Positions 1 to 8,432 are shown, counted from the first letter of the stretch. The stretch: DNA of 64,000 bases from Micrococcus cohnii (GCF_014205175.1 NZ_JACHNA010000001.1:620001-684000), one strand, 5' to 3'. Numbers and translations: made by a program. Notes: a model not told the origin generated them from the letters alone.

Positions 1-501
1 CAGGCGCTCTTCGCCTCCAAGCTCGTGGCTTATGCCCAGGGCATGGACATGCTGGCCGCCGCCGCGCAGGAGTACGGCTGGAGCCTGGACCTGGGCACCA
101 TCGCCTCGCTGTGGCGCGACGGGTGCATCATCCGCGCGGACCTGTTGGACGTGATCATGAAGGCCTTCGGTGGCCGCGACACCGACCGCCATCCCGAGCC
201 CGGCACCCGCGCCGAGGGTCAGCCGGTGAATCTGCTGTTCGCCCCGGAGTTCTCTCAGGCGATCGCCGAAGCTCTGCCGGCATGGCGTCGGGTGGTGGCG
301 ACCGCGGTGACCGCGGGCGTGCCGGTGCCGGTGTTCTCCTCGGCGCTGGCCTACTACGACGGTCTGCGCGCCGATCGCCTGCCCGCCGCGCTCGTCCAGG
401 GCCAACGCGACTACTTCGGCGCCCACACCTACCGCCGCACCGACCGCGACGGATCGTTCCACACGCTGTGGTCCGCAGACCGCAGCGAGGTCGAGGCGTG
501 A
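1..501 (+). CDS. gnd: 6-phosphogluconate dehydrogenase, C-terminal part
   Basis: This is the C-terminal 166 residues of 6-phosphogluconate dehydrogenase, the oxidative pentose phosphate enzyme that decarboxylates 6-phosphogluconate to ribulose 5-phosphate. The reading frame is open from base 1, so the N-terminal Rossmann domain lies outside the window. The visible part is the all-helical dimerisation domain: the family-typical segments YAQGMDML near the window start and LWRDGCIIRADLL, then the tail with YFGAHTYRR and DGSFHT, which carries conserved substrate-binding residues contributed by the partner subunit. The gene ends with TGA at 499-501 and is followed by a strong hairpin. Identification is confident from these motifs. 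The cofactor (NADP or NAD) cannot be judged without the N-terminus. Confidence 0.95.
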   Translation, partial: QALFASKLVAYAQGMDMLAAAAQEYGWSLDLGTIASLWRDGCIIRADLLDVIMKAFGGRDTDRHPEPGTRAEGQPVNLLFAPEFSQAIAEALPAWRRVVATAVTAGVPVPVFSSALAYYDGLRADRLPAALVQGQRDYFGAHTYRRTDRDGSFHTLWSADRSEVEA

Positions 502-537
502 TGCGCCCCGCGTGAGACGACGAACTCCCGCGACGGA

Positions 538-567
538 GGGCCCCGCATGAGCACTCATGCGGGGCCC
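538..567. terminator. Hairpin terminator between gnd and the M14 peptidase gene
   Basis: A perfect 13-bp inverted repeat (GGGCCCCGCATGA with its complement) flanks a four-base loop. It lies between the convergent ends of gnd and the carboxypeptidase gene, so it could stop transcription from both sides. No long T-tract follows. Confidence 0.75.
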
Positions 568-589
568 GCCGTCTGTCCGGGGCGCGAGC

Positions 590-1762
590 TCAGGCCGGGA
601 TGACCCCGCCCCAGTCCGTGACGTAGGCCTCGACCGGTGCGTGCGGGATCTCATCCCATACGGCAGGATCGACCTCGGTGACTGTGCTGTCGGCCCAGCC
701 GGTGAGCAGCGCCATGGTCGCGACCACGTTCTGCTTCAGCAACTTTCCCCGTGCCTTCTGTCCGAGGCCTCCCTCCCGCGTGTTGCCCGAGGTCTCGAAG
801 AAGACCGCCGGGTTCGCGTGACCGTCAGCGTTCAGGCCGTTCCAGTTCAGGCCGAGCATCATCGCCGAGACGACGCCGCCGCGGATGTCGATCACCTGCC
901 CGTCGCCAACGTCGTAGCGGTCGGCCGAGATGTGGCCGCGGTGGCGCACCGACTGCCACACGTGGCCGATCATCTGGCGGGTGAGCACGTCGTACTCCCC
1001 GCCGCGGACCTCGGGCAGGGTGGGGCCACCGGGGGCGAGCGAGACGCCGAGGGAGAACGAGATGTCCTCACCGGTCTGTGCAGACTGTTTGACGGACTGG
1101 TGGTGCAGGTCGAGCACGAACGAGGGACGCACACGCGTCCAGTACTCGTACCAGGCGCGGGACTCACGGGCACGGAACCCGTCCAGCCGCCAGTCCCGGT
1201 TCAGGTCCACGGTGACCGGCGCGCCCTCGGCGTCGCGCACCGGAGCGTCCTGGGCGCGGTCCCACAGCGTGGTGGTGCGCGTGTTCATCTCCGAGCCGTC
1301 GGGGTTGTACATCGGGATCACGTGGACGGTGAACTCGTCCCGGACCCGGGCGACATCGGCCGAACCGCCCGCGGCGAGCCGGTCGAGCACCGTCACACAG
1401 GCGTCCAGCCCATAGGGCTCGTCCCCGTGGACACGGCCCTGGATCCACACTGGCTCGGGGCCGTGGCCCACGGTGGCGACGTACAGCTCGCGGCCCTGCT
1501 CGGAGAACTGCTCGGCGGTGCCCTGCTCGCTCAGCGTCGTCACACGCACCGCACCGCCGCTGGCGCGGGCGATCCGCTCCAGTTCACGCTGCATGTCCGC
1601 GTACGAGCGGATCGCGCCGGTGGGGGTGCGGTTCTCGGGCGGCAGGGAGCCGGTGGCGGCCGCGCCCGGAGCGAGGGAGGGAGCGGCCAGCGCGGCGGTG
1701 AGCGTCGCCAGGGCGCTGCGACGGGTCAGGGAGCGGGAGGCAGAACGGGTGAGCTCGGTCAT
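590..1762 (-). CDS. Exported M14-family zinc carboxypeptidase
   Basis: A 390-residue secreted zinc peptidase of the M14 (carboxypeptidase A-like) family, predicted to trim C-terminal residues from peptides or cell-wall material outside the cell. The N-terminus has a twin-arginine-like signal (LTRRSALATLTAALAAPSLA) ending around residue 36. The zinc ligands are visible as H112-x-x-E115 in GRVHGDEPYG and the His of DLHHQ near residue 220. The catalytic Glu is probably E323 in FFETSGN. The start is ATG at 1762 because the signal peptide begins there and a -10-like hexamer TACGCT lies six bases upstream, suggesting a leaderless transcript. Other long frames extending upstream of this start have no domain content. 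Substrate preference cannot be inferred. Confidence 0.88.
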   Translation of the reverse strand: MTELTRSASRSLTRRSALATLTAALAAPSLAPGAAATGSLPPENRTPTGAIRSYADMQRELERIARASGGAVRVTTLSEQGTAEQFSEQGRELYVATVGHGPEPVWIQGRVHGDEPYGLDACVTVLDRLAAGGSADVARVRDEFTVHVIPMYNPDGSEMNTRTTTLWDRAQDAPVRDAEGAPVTVDLNRDWRLDGFRARESRAWYEYWTRVRPSFVLDLHHQSVKQSAQTGEDISFSLGVSLAPGGPTLPEVRGGEYDVLTRQMIGHVWQSVRHRGHISADRYDVGDGQVIDIRGGVVSAMMLGLNWNGLNADGHANPAVFFETSGNTREGGLGQKARGKLLKQNVVATMALLTGWADSTVTEVDPAVWDEIPHAPVEAYVTDWGGVIPA

Positions 1763-1768
1763 GCCGAC

Positions 1769-1774
1769 AGCGTA
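1769..1774 (-). promoter_or_regulatory. Leaderless-type -10 element for the M14 peptidase gene
   Basis: TACGCT on the minus strand sits six bases before the ATG, the spacing seen at about a dozen other genes in this window. It implies that transcription begins at or next to the start codon. Confidence 0.45.
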
Positions 1775-1815
1775 TCCCTGAATGTGCTGACCGTCACATT
1801 CGCTGTGGCTGTGGC

Positions 1816-2469
1816 TCAGATGTACATCGCCGGGTCGACGTACTCGGCCGGGTCCACCAGCGGGGCCTTCTCCTTCTCGCATGAGCGCAGCCGGTAGGTC
1901 GCCGGGATGCCGGTGGCGATCGCATCCGCCGGCGTGTCCTTGACGACGACCGCATTGGCCCCGACGGCGCTGCCGGCGCCCACCTCGACGGGGCCCAGGA
2001 TCTTGGCGCCGGCCCCGACCACGACGCCGTCGTGCAGGGTCGGGTGACGTTTCACCTTCGCCAGGGAACGGCCCCCCAGGGTGACCCCGTGGTAGAGCAT
2101 GACGTCGTTGCCTACCTCCGCTGTCTCGCCGATCACGACGCCCATGCCGTGGTCGATGAAGAACCGCCGACCGATGCGCGCCCCCGGGTGGATCTCGATG
2201 CCCGTGAGCGAGCGTGAGACCTGGGAGAGCAGGCGCGCCGGTGTCCTGAGACGATCGTGCTGCCACATCCGGTGGGCGATGCGGTGGGCCCACACCGCGT
2301 GCAGACCGGAGTAGACAAGGGCGACTTCAAGGTCACCGCGGGCAGCGGGATCGTGACTGCGTACGGCGGCGATGTCCTCGCGAACCCGGGCCAGCAGGGC
2401 CGGGGGATCGAAGGAGCCGGTGCCGAGACGGGAGCGTGCGGCCGAGCCGACGCGGGAGAGAAGACCCAT
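1816..2469 (-). CDS. cysE: Serine O-acetyltransferase
   Basis: CysE acetylates L-serine with acetyl-CoA to give O-acetylserine, the precursor that CysK converts to cysteine in the cytoplasm. The 217-residue protein has the N-terminal helical region (about 1-75) and a left-handed beta-helix of hexapeptide repeats ([18 protein letters not shown] through [27 protein letters not shown]). The family motif [17 protein letters not shown] contains the active-site His of HG. Start ATG 2469 is supported by AAAGG about seven bases upstream. It lies 107 bp downstream of cysK on the same strand, consistent with a cysK-cysE operon. The C-terminal tail is short and ends in an isoleucine, as is common in SATs that dock CysK through a terminal Ile. 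Confidence 0.95.
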   Translation of the reverse strand: MGLLSRVGSAARSRLGTGSFDPPALLARVREDIAAVRSHDPAARGDLEVALVYSGLHAVWAHRIAHRMWQHDRLRTPARLLSQVSRSLTGIEIHPGARIGRRFFIDHGMGVVIGETAEVGNDVMLYHGVTLGGRSLAKVKRHPTLHDGVVVGAGAKILGPVEVGAGSAVGANAVVVKDTPADAIATGIPATYRLRSCEKEKAPLVDPAEYVDPAMYI

Positions 2470-2576
2470 CAGGTCGCCTTTCTGGTGCCGAGCAGTGCAG
2501 TGCGATGCGGTGGTGCGGGAGGGGTGCGGAAGAGCTGCGGCGACCCGGCCGCCGTCGGCGGACATCCGGGCCGCGC

Positions 2577-3512
2577 TCAGCCGCGGATGTCCTCGAACAG
2601 GGCGGTGGAGATGTAGCGCTCGCCGTAGTCGCAGACGATCGCCACGATGAGCTTGCCCTCGTTCTCCGGCTTCGCGGCCTGTGTGAGCGCGGCGGAGACG
2701 ATCGCGCCGGACGAGATGCCTCCGAGGATGCCCTCCTTGGTGCCCAGGTCGCGAGCCGTGGCGATCGATTCCTCGAGGGTGGCGCCGTGGACCTCGTCGT
2801 AGAGGTCCTGATCGAGGATTTCGGGAATGAAGTTCGCGCCCAGCCCCTGGATCTTGTGCGGGCCGGGCTGGCCGCCGGAGAGGATGGGGGAGTTCGCCGG
2901 TTCCACCGCGACGAGACGCACCTGCGGGTTCTGCTCACGCAGGTAGCGGCCCGCGCCGGTGATCGTGCCGCCGGTGCCCACACCGGAGACGAGCATGTCG
3001 ATCTTCCCGTCGGTGGCCTCCCACAGCTCGGGACCGGTGGTCTCATAGTGGGCCGCGACATTGGCCCGATTGGCGAACTGCTGCGCCCAGATCGAGTTCT
3101 CGGTCTCGGCGACGATCTGCTGGGCGCGTTCGACGGCGCCGCGCATGCCCTCGGCGCCCGGCGTCAGCACGATCTCGGCCCCGTAGGCGCGCAGCATGAC
3201 GCGGCGCTCGGTGGACATCGTCTCGGGCATGGTGAGGATGACCCTGTAGCCGCGGGCCGCACCGACCATCGCCAGGGCGATCCCGGTGTTGCCCGAGGTC
3301 CCCTCGACGATGGTGCCGCCGGGGGTCAGCTCGCCCTCGGCCTCGGCGGCATCGACGATGGCCCGGCCGATCCGGTCCTTCACGGAGTTGGCGGGGCTGT
3401 AGAACTCGAGCTTGACGGCGACCTGCCCCGGCAGGCCCTCGGTGAGTCGGTTCAGGCGCACCAGCGGCGTGCCGCCGATGGCCTCGGTGATGTTGTTCAT
3501 GATGGTGCTCAT
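2577..3512 (-). CDS. cysK: Cysteine synthase A (O-acetylserine sulfhydrylase)
   Basis: A PLP-dependent enzyme that replaces the acetate of O-acetylserine with sulfide to make L-cysteine. The 311-residue length fits CysK. K45 in NSVKDRIG is the Schiff-base lysine, EGTSGNTG is the substrate-binding loop, and the phosphate-cradling glycine loop is GVGTGGT. GISSGA near the C-terminus binds the pyridine ring. The start ATG 3512 has GGGAG about nine bases upstream; an internal ATG four codons later is possible. It is the first gene of a two-gene minus-strand unit with cysE, placing both steps of cysteine synthesis together. Confidence 0.97.
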   Translation of the reverse strand: MSTIMNNITEAIGGTPLVRLNRLTEGLPGQVAVKLEFYSPANSVKDRIGRAIVDAAEAEGELTPGGTIVEGTSGNTGIALAMVGAARGYRVILTMPETMSTERRVMLRAYGAEIVLTPGAEGMRGAVERAQQIVAETENSIWAQQFANRANVAAHYETTGPELWEATDGKIDMLVSGVGTGGTITGAGRYLREQNPQVRLVAVEPANSPILSGGQPGPHKIQGLGANFIPEILDQDLYDEVHGATLEESIATARDLGTKEGILGGISSGAIVSAALTQAAKPENEGKLIVAIVCDYGERYISTALFEDIRG

Positions 3513-3611
3513 GTGCTTCTCCCTCGGAAGTCGGGGCGGACGATGCGGGCGGGCGTGCCGGGTGCGGCCACGGTCGGTTCTCAGGCTACCCAGACCGAGG
3601 CCGGCCTCGGC

Positions 3612-4202
3612 TCAGCGAAGCCATGCGGCGTAGTGCTGACGAAGCGCCGTGATCTTCGGGTCGATGACCACGCGGCAGTAGCCGGACTCGGGACGAGCGT
3701 CGTAGAACCCCTGGTGCACCTGCTCGGCGTCGTGCCAGCGGCCCATCGGCTCGAGCGTCGTGACGATCTCACGGTCGAAGTGAGGACGGACGCGGTCGAT
3801 CTGCGCGGCGAGGACGGCGCGCTCGGCCTCGTCACGGTAGAACAGGGCGGAACGGTATTGGGTGCCCACGTCGTGGCCCTGTCGGTTCAGCGACGTCGGG
3901 TCGTGCGAGGTGAAGAAGACATCCAGGATCACCTCGGCCGGGATCACCTGCTCGTCGAAGCGCACGCGCACCGCTTCGGCGTGCCCGGTGGTCCCGGAAC
4001 ACACGGACTCGTAGTCCGGCTGCGGGTCATGGCCGCCCGTGTAACCGGAGACGACCTCGTGCACGCCGCGCAGACGCCGGTAGACGGCGTCCAGGCACCA
4101 GAAGCAGCCGCCGGCGAGAGTCAGCTCACGCAGGCGGGATCCGTCGGTGGTGTCTGTTTCGATGCTCACGTGAGGCAACAGCACCGTGACGGGTGAATTC
4201 AT
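3612..4202 (-). CDS. msrA: Peptide-methionine (S)-S-oxide reductase
   Basis: MsrA repairs oxidised proteins by reducing methionine-S-sulfoxide. The catalytic motif GCFWCLDAVYRR is near residue 32, followed by the typical GVHEVVSGYTGG and YESVCSGTTGHAEAVRV segments, and FFTSHDPTSLNRQGHDVGTQYRS. The Cys of GYCRV near the C-terminus could act as a resolving cysteine. The 196-residue length is normal. I chose ATG 4202 although the ribosome binding site is weak (GTGGA immediately upstream), and an alternative start within the first 20 codons cannot be excluded. It is divergent from the nif3-like gene. Confidence 0.95.
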   Translation of the reverse strand: MNSPVTVLLPHVSIETDTTDGSRLRELTLAGGCFWCLDAVYRRLRGVHEVVSGYTGGHDPQPDYESVCSGTTGHAEAVRVRFDEQVIPAEVILDVFFTSHDPTSLNRQGHDVGTQYRSALFYRDEAERAVLAAQIDRVRPHFDREIVTTLEPMGRWHDAEQVHQGFYDARPESGYCRVVIDPKITALRQHYAAWLR

Positions 4203-4291
4203 TCCACGTGCGTGTCCGGCCGCGAGGCAGATCACGTGCGACGCGGCCTCGGCCAGCGGCTGAATCGTCCCGATCGAGGGGCGGAGACGGG

Positions 4292-4297
4292 CACAAT
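4292..4297 (+). promoter_or_regulatory. Leaderless-type -10 element for the nif3-like gene
   Basis: CACAAT is followed by seven bases and then ATG 4305. The spacing matches that of other genes here and favours 4305 over the ATG at 4296 that overlaps this hexamer. Confidence 0.4.
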
Positions 4298-4304
4298 GGC
4301 GGGC

Positions 4305-5222
4305 ATGAGCGTCACCGTCGACCCGTCACCGTCCGGGCCCTTCTCCGAGTCCTCCGAGCCACGCCGCCCCCTGCTGCGTGACGTGCTGGAGTGCATGGAG
4401 CAGCTGTGGCCGGGTTCGCTGGCCGAGTCCTGGGACGCCAGTGGACTGGTGGCGGGACGACCCGATCAGCCCGTCTCTCGGATCCACTGGGCCGTCGATC
4501 CGGTGTCCGCGGTCGTGGCCGAGGCGGTCGACCAGGGCGCGGACCTGCTCATCACCCACCACCCTTTGCTGCTGCGCGCCGTGCACTCCGTGGCGGGCAC
4601 GCACGCCAAGGGAGAGGTCGTGCACACCCTGATCGAGCACGGGTGCGCGCTCGTGACCGCACACACCAACGCGGACTCGGCCGTCGGCGGGGTCTCGGAC
4701 GTCATCGCGGAGATTCTGGGGCTGCAGGGGCTGCGGCCTCTCTCCCCGTCCCGATCCTCGACGGACGCCACCCACGAGGAGGGAATCGGACGGGTCGGGG
4801 AGTTGGAAACGCCCCTACGCCTGGCGGAGTTCGCCGAACGCGTGCATGTGAACCTGCCGGCGGTGGCCTCCGGAGTGCGCGTGGCCGGCGACCCGGACGC
4901 GCTGGTGCGCACCGTGGCCGTCTGCGGCGGTGCCGGCGACAGCCTGTTCGACCAGGTCCGGGCGGCCGATGCCGACGTGTACGTCACGGCGGACCTGCGC
5001 CACCATCCGGCCTCCGAGGCACGCGAAACCGCGCTGCACGCAGACGGGCGGCCGTACCTTGTGGACGTCTCGCACTTCGCCAGCGAGTGGCTGTGGCTGC
5101 CCGCGGGAGCGCACGCCCTGGAACGACTGCTCGAAGACAACGGATTCAGCGTCGAGATGGCCGTCTCCGGGGTCGTGACCGATCCGTGGGACTTCATCCT
5201 CGTGGGAAGGAATGACGGATGA
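4305..5222 (+). CDS. Nif3-like dinuclear metal centre protein (DUF34/YbgI family)
   Basis: A 305-residue member of the NIF3/YbgI family, cytoplasmic toroidal hexamers binding two metal ions. The molecular reaction is unsettled; the family has been linked to GTP cyclohydrolase-like hydrolysis and metal homeostasis. Metal ligands are visible in LLITHHPLLL (HH), in VTAHTNAD, and in the C-terminal VDVSHFASE segment. The start could be ATG 4296 or 4305, and I chose 4305 because a -10-like hexamer is seven bases upstream. Its stop codon overlaps the next start (ATGA-type overlap at 5219-5222), so it is translationally coupled to the coiled-coil protein, the usual actinobacterial arrangement. Confidence 0.9.
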   Translation: MSVTVDPSPSGPFSESSEPRRPLLRDVLECMEQLWPGSLAESWDASGLVAGRPDQPVSRIHWAVDPVSAVVAEAVDQGADLLITHHPLLLRAVHSVAGTHAKGEVVHTLIEHGCALVTAHTNADSAVGGVSDVIAEILGLQGLRPLSPSRSSTDATHEEGIGRVGELETPLRLAEFAERVHVNLPAVASGVRVAGDPDALVRTVAVCGGAGDSLFDQVRAADADVYVTADLRHHPASEARETALHADGRPYLVDVSHFASEWLWLPAGAHALERLLEDNGFSVEMAVSGVVTDPWDFILVGRNDG

Positions 5223-5953
5223 GCACCCTGATCGCCACGCCCCAGGAACAGAGAGCACTGCTCGAGGTGCAGGAGCTCGACGCGCAGATCGCGCGCGCGA
5301 AGACTCGCCTGGCGTCGCTGCGCGCCGACGAGGAGTACGCCGCGGCTCGGGCCGAGGCCAAGCACCTCGCGGCCCAGCTGGCCGAGGCGGAACAGGCCCG
5401 CGAGGACGCAGACCGCGACGCGCTGGCCGCAGCGGACACCGCCTCGGCCACACGCGCGCGCCGGGACCGGACCCGGTCCCGGCTGCAGGAGGGGCAGGTC
5501 TCGCCCAAGGACCTCGAAGGGCTCGTGCACGAGGAAGCGACGCTCGAGGCGCTGCTCGAGCAGCACGATGCGGCCGCGCTCGCCGCCATGCAGGAGGCCG
5601 ACGCCGCGACCGCCGCCGTCGCCGAGACGACCCAGCGGCTCGAGACCGCGCGCCGCACCGTCTCCGACCGGGCCGAGCACCTGCGCGCCGAGGGCGCAGA
5701 GGTCACGAAGGTGGGGCGTCGCCTGGCCGCTGAGCGTGCGCAGACCGCCACCGGCGTGCCGCAGCCCGTCCTTGCCCGCTATGAGAAGATCCGTGACCGC
5801 AACGCCGGCCTGGGTGTGGGCACCCTGATGGGGAGCCACTCGGGGCCGGCCGGAACCGACCTGAGCCCCGTCGAGCTCGAACGCCTGCGGGCCTTGCCCG
5901 AGAATGTGCTGGCGGAGTGCCCCGTCACAGGCGTTCTGCTCGTCCGGCTGTGA
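5219..5953 (+). CDS. CdsZ-like coiled-coil protein with degenerate zinc ribbon
   Basis: A 244-residue protein with a long Ala/Glu/Arg-rich coiled coil (about residues 5-175) and a short C-terminal domain, matching the actinobacterial coiled-coil/C4 zinc-ribbon family (formerly DUF164, recently called CdsZ) that is usually encoded between nif3 and an RNase H gene, as here. In the normal family the C-terminus has two CxxC knuckles. Here the first is replaced by GTLMGSHSG and the second by AECPVTGVLLVRL, leaving a single cysteine, so zinc binding is probably lost. The final GVLLVR matches the family's GRILVR ending, so this is substitution rather than truncation. It is followed after 17 bp by the RNase H gene. 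Confidence 0.82.
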   Translation: MSTLIATPQEQRALLEVQELDAQIARAKTRLASLRADEEYAAARAEAKHLAAQLAEAEQAREDADRDALAAADTASATRARRDRTRSRLQEGQVSPKDLEGLVHEEATLEALLEQHDAAALAAMQEADAATAAVAETTQRLETARRTVSDRAEHLRAEGAEVTKVGRRLAAERAQTATGVPQPVLARYEKIRDRNAGLGVGTLMGSHSGPAGTDLSPVELERLRALPENVLAECPVTGVLLVRL

Positions 5954-5970
5954 AGGAGGAGGACCTGTCC

Positions 5971-6930
5971 GTGACTGACCGTGTGCTGCAGGTGGAGGCC
6001 GACGGGGGCTCCCGGGGGAACCCGGGCGTCGCCGGTTACGGGGCGCTCGTGCGTGACCCGGCCACCGGAGACGTGCTGATGACCGACGCCGCCCCGCTGG
6101 GCAAGGCGAGTAACAACGTCGCCGAGTACTCCGGCCTGATCGCGGGCCTGCGCCTGGCGCTCACGGTGGATCCCTCGGCCCGCGTGCACGTGAAGATGGA
6201 TTCCAAGCTCGTCGTCGAGCAGATGTCCGGGCGCTGGAAAATCAAGCACGAGGACATGCGCCGCCTGGCCCACGAGGCACGCGGCCTCTACCCGGCCGGG
6301 CGCGTCACCTACGAGTGGATTCCCCGCGCCCAGAACACGGACGCCGATCAGCTCTCGAATGAGGCGATGGATGCCGGGGCCGCAGGCCGCGCCTGGGATG
6401 CCGGGGCCTCGAGCATCGCGGTGACAGCACCTGCCGAACACACCGGTGAGGACGCCGACGGCGCCGAACGCGACGCACGTGCCGATCCGGTGGCCGCGAC
6501 GCCGGGAGCCGACGACGTCGAGGGCGGTCGCGGCCTTCCCGGACGGCTCCACCACGTCGAGATCTGGGTGGCCGACCTCGTCCGCGCCGAGCAGAGCCTG
6601 GGCTGGCTTCTCGAGCAGGTCGGCTACGAGATGAACGGCCGCTGGGAGCACGGCCGCTCATACCAGGGCGCCGGTGACTACATCGTGCTCGAGTCCGGTG
6701 CCGACGTTACCGAGTGTGCACACGAGCGCCGACGGCCCGGCCTCAACCACCTGGCCTTCGCGGCCGGACGACGCGCCCAGGTGGACGAGCTCGTCGAGCT
6801 GGCACAGGAGCATGGGTTCACGCTCATGTTCGACGACATGCACCCCTTCGCCGGGGGGCGGAACCACTATGCCGCCTACCTCGAGAACGAGGACGGGTTC
6901 GAGGTGGAGCTCGTCGCGACAGAGGACTGA
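5971..6930 (+). CDS. RNase HI domain fused to a VOC (glyoxalase-like) domain
   Basis: A 319-residue protein. Residues 5-140 form an RNase HI domain with all four acidic catalytic residues: D11 in VEADGGSRGNPG, E52 in NNVAEYSGL, D77 in VKMDSKLVV and D126 in DADQLSNEAM. An Asp/Ala-rich linker (about 141-190) leads to a vicinal-oxygen-chelate domain (about 193-319) with candidate metal ligands in LHHVEIWV, LNHLAFAAG and DGFEVELV. Many actinobacteria fuse this RNase H to a histidine phosphatase (as in Rv2228c), so a VOC partner is unusual. The GTG start at 5971 follows AAGGAGGAGG, and no internal start with a ribosome binding site precedes the VOC part. The first domain should cleave RNA in RNA-DNA hybrids. 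The VOC substrate is unknown. Confidence 0.87.
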   Translation: MTDRVLQVEADGGSRGNPGVAGYGALVRDPATGDVLMTDAAPLGKASNNVAEYSGLIAGLRLALTVDPSARVHVKMDSKLVVEQMSGRWKIKHEDMRRLAHEARGLYPAGRVTYEWIPRAQNTDADQLSNEAMDAGAAGRAWDAGASSIAVTAPAEHTGEDADGAERDARADPVAATPGADDVEGGRGLPGRLHHVEIWVADLVRAEQSLGWLLEQVGYEMNGRWEHGRSYQGAGDYIVLESGADVTECAHERRRPGLNHLAFAAGRRAQVDELVELAQEHGFTLMFDDMHPFAGGRNHYAAYLENEDGFEVELVATED

Positions 6931-6938
6931 GCCGCAGC

Positions 6939-7775
6939 TCACGTCTCGGGCAGCGTGATCCGCAGCGATCCGGGCTTCGCTCCGGTCGGCTCGACCAGCT
7001 CGACGTGCCAGCGCGCCGCCCCGTCAGCCGGAGCGGTGCCGTCCTCGGCGACGGGCGCGGCCGGGTGCGCCCGTACCACCTCCGCCACCGCCTCCAGCGA
7101 TCGTGTCGACCGGGCCGGCGCCTGCAGCAGGGCACGTGCGACGAGGCCGCGGGTGTGTTTGGCGAAGTGCGAGACGACCTTTGGGGTTCCGTTGCGCAGC
7201 TGGAAGACGTCCACCGTGACGGTCCGATGCGCCGGGGCCTTCCACTGCGCCGCGTATCCGCCGGAGCGGCAGTCCACGACGGGGCCGCCGTCCTGCTCGG
7301 CCGCGGCGTCCAGGGCGGGGGTCAGGCGCGGACGCCACCAGGCGGCCAGGCCGGGTGTCTCGGGCAGCCGGGCACCGATCGGCAGACGGTAGGCGGGGAT
7401 GCGGTCGCCCAGACCGGTGACCCCGAATAGGGCCGAGAAGACCAGCGTCTGCCGCCGAGCCCGGTGGCGCGCCCGCTCCGGCAGCGACGCGTAGTCGAGC
7501 GCGTCGAAGAGCACGCCCGAGTACACGCGGTGCCCCGCTGCAGCGGGGGCGCTGGCTAGGTGCCGGTTTGCGGCCACCTCGTGGGTCAGGGACGCACCCA
7601 CGCCGAGCAGCTCGAGCGCGTCCTTCCGGGCGGAGACCTCGGCCAGGCGCGCGAGCATCTCGTCGCGTCCGGCCCGCACTGCGGCGTCGTCGGCGAAGCG
7701 CAGCGCCGACGGGTCGAAGCCGGAGCCGGAAGCGGGGGAGGTCTTGCCCTCGGAGGGCGGCAGCAGGATCAGCAC
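6939..7775 (-). CDS. yaaA: YaaA/DUF328 family peroxide-stress protein
   Basis: A 278-residue member of the YaaA family, whose E. coli member limits free iron and DNA damage during hydrogen peroxide stress. The N-terminus MLILLPPSEGKT is the family signature. YSGVLFDALDY, the FSALFGVTG region, and VVSHFAKHTRGL near residue 200 are also typical. It starts with GTG at 7775, with TACCCT seven bases upstream, suggesting leaderless translation. It converges on the RNase H-VOC gene with eight bases between stops. Confidence 0.9.
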   Translation of the reverse strand: MLILLPPSEGKTSPASGSGFDPSALRFADDAAVRAGRDEMLARLAEVSARKDALELLGVGASLTHEVAANRHLASAPAAAGHRVYSGVLFDALDYASLPERARHRARRQTLVFSALFGVTGLGDRIPAYRLPIGARLPETPGLAAWWRPRLTPALDAAAEQDGGPVVDCRSGGYAAQWKAPAHRTVTVDVFQLRNGTPKVVSHFAKHTRGLVARALLQAPARSTRSLEAVAEVVRAHPAAPVAEDGTAPADGAARWHVELVEPTGAKPGSLRITLPET

Positions 7776-7782
7776 GCGTGCC

Positions 7783-7788
7783 AGGGTA
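7783..7788 (-). promoter_or_regulatory. Leaderless-type -10 element for yaaA
   Basis: TACCCT on the minus strand lies exactly seven bases before the GTG start of yaaA. Confidence 0.5.
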
Positions 7789-7911
7789 CCGACCCGCCTG
7801 AGGCGTCCTCGTCGCGCGGGTCGGTCCTGGCCAGCGGGACCGACGGCGAACGGGCGCTCGGACGGGGGCTACGGTGGAGTCGACACGCCGCCGTCGGAGA
7901 GGAACCGGACC

Positions 7912-8217
7912 ATGGACGCCAAGCAGGTCTTCGGGATCGTGTTCCCGTTCGTGCTGGCCATCATCATCGCCGCGCTCATCGTGGGAGCCCGTTCTTCGGG
8001 GCGGGAGCGCACCCGGGCCTCGGTGTTCGAGCTGCGGCTGCGCGAGACCGTCTTCACGGGGGCCGAGCACACCGAGCTGGTCTGGCCGCGCGAACGCCGT
8101 CGCCCGTCGATGGCCTCGGCGCTGCGGATCGGGGACATGTACGGCTACGAGCTGACGGACCGCATTGATCGCGACCACGATGTGCTGCTGCGCTTCACCC
8201 GCCGAGATGAGGACTGA
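7912..8217 (+). CDS. Small single-pass membrane protein, unknown function
   Basis: A 101-residue protein with one N-terminal membrane segment (about residues 6-26, FGIVFPFVLAIIIAALIVGA) followed by a basic cytoplasmic or extracytoplasmic domain with no motif I recognise. The ATG at 7912 is preceded by GGAGAGGAAC, a good ribosome binding site, and codon use is typical for the window. Its last codons overlap the start of the decayed lipoprotein gene at 8207 in another frame, suggesting the two once formed a coupled pair. Confidence 0.7.
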   Translation: MDAKQVFGIVFPFVLAIIIAALIVGARSSGRERTRASVFELRLRETVFTGAEHTELVWPRERRRPSMASALRIGDMYGYELTDRIDRDHDVLLRFTRRDED

Positions 8218-8432
8218 TCCCGTCCGCCGTCGTCGTCTCGTCGGCGTGCTCGCCTCCGGGGCACTGGTCACCGGGTGCTCGCAGGTGAGTTCGGGCTGAG
8301 CCCTAGGACCGGCTGCGCGGCGAGGACGGTCGCTGGGACCGGGAGCTGACCTTCGACGGGCTCCACCCGAACGAGGCGGGAGCGCGCCGTGTAGCCCAGG
8401 GGATCGCCGAGGCGGTCCCCACGCTGGACTGA
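8207..8432 (+). pseudogene. Remnant of an SGNH/GDSL-hydrolase lipoprotein gene
   Basis: Two separated fragments look like the ends of one gene. From ATG 8207 a 30-codon frame encodes a basic, hydrophobic lipoprotein signal with the lipobox LVTGC and then hits TGA at 8297-8299. From about 8313 to the TGA at 8430-8432 another stretch reads LRGEDGRWDREL followed by TFDGLHPNEAGARRVAQGI, which is the catalytic Asp-x-x-His block of SGNH hydrolases (DGLHPN). The middle of the enzyme, including the GDS serine block, is missing. This fits an internal deletion of an esterase gene. The reading is by eye and the frame join is inferred. Confidence 0.6.

Noticed and set aside
2436-4196. Long plus-strand frame opposite cysE-cysK-msrA
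   Set aside because: Shadow of confident genes on the other strand, with no homology-like blocks.
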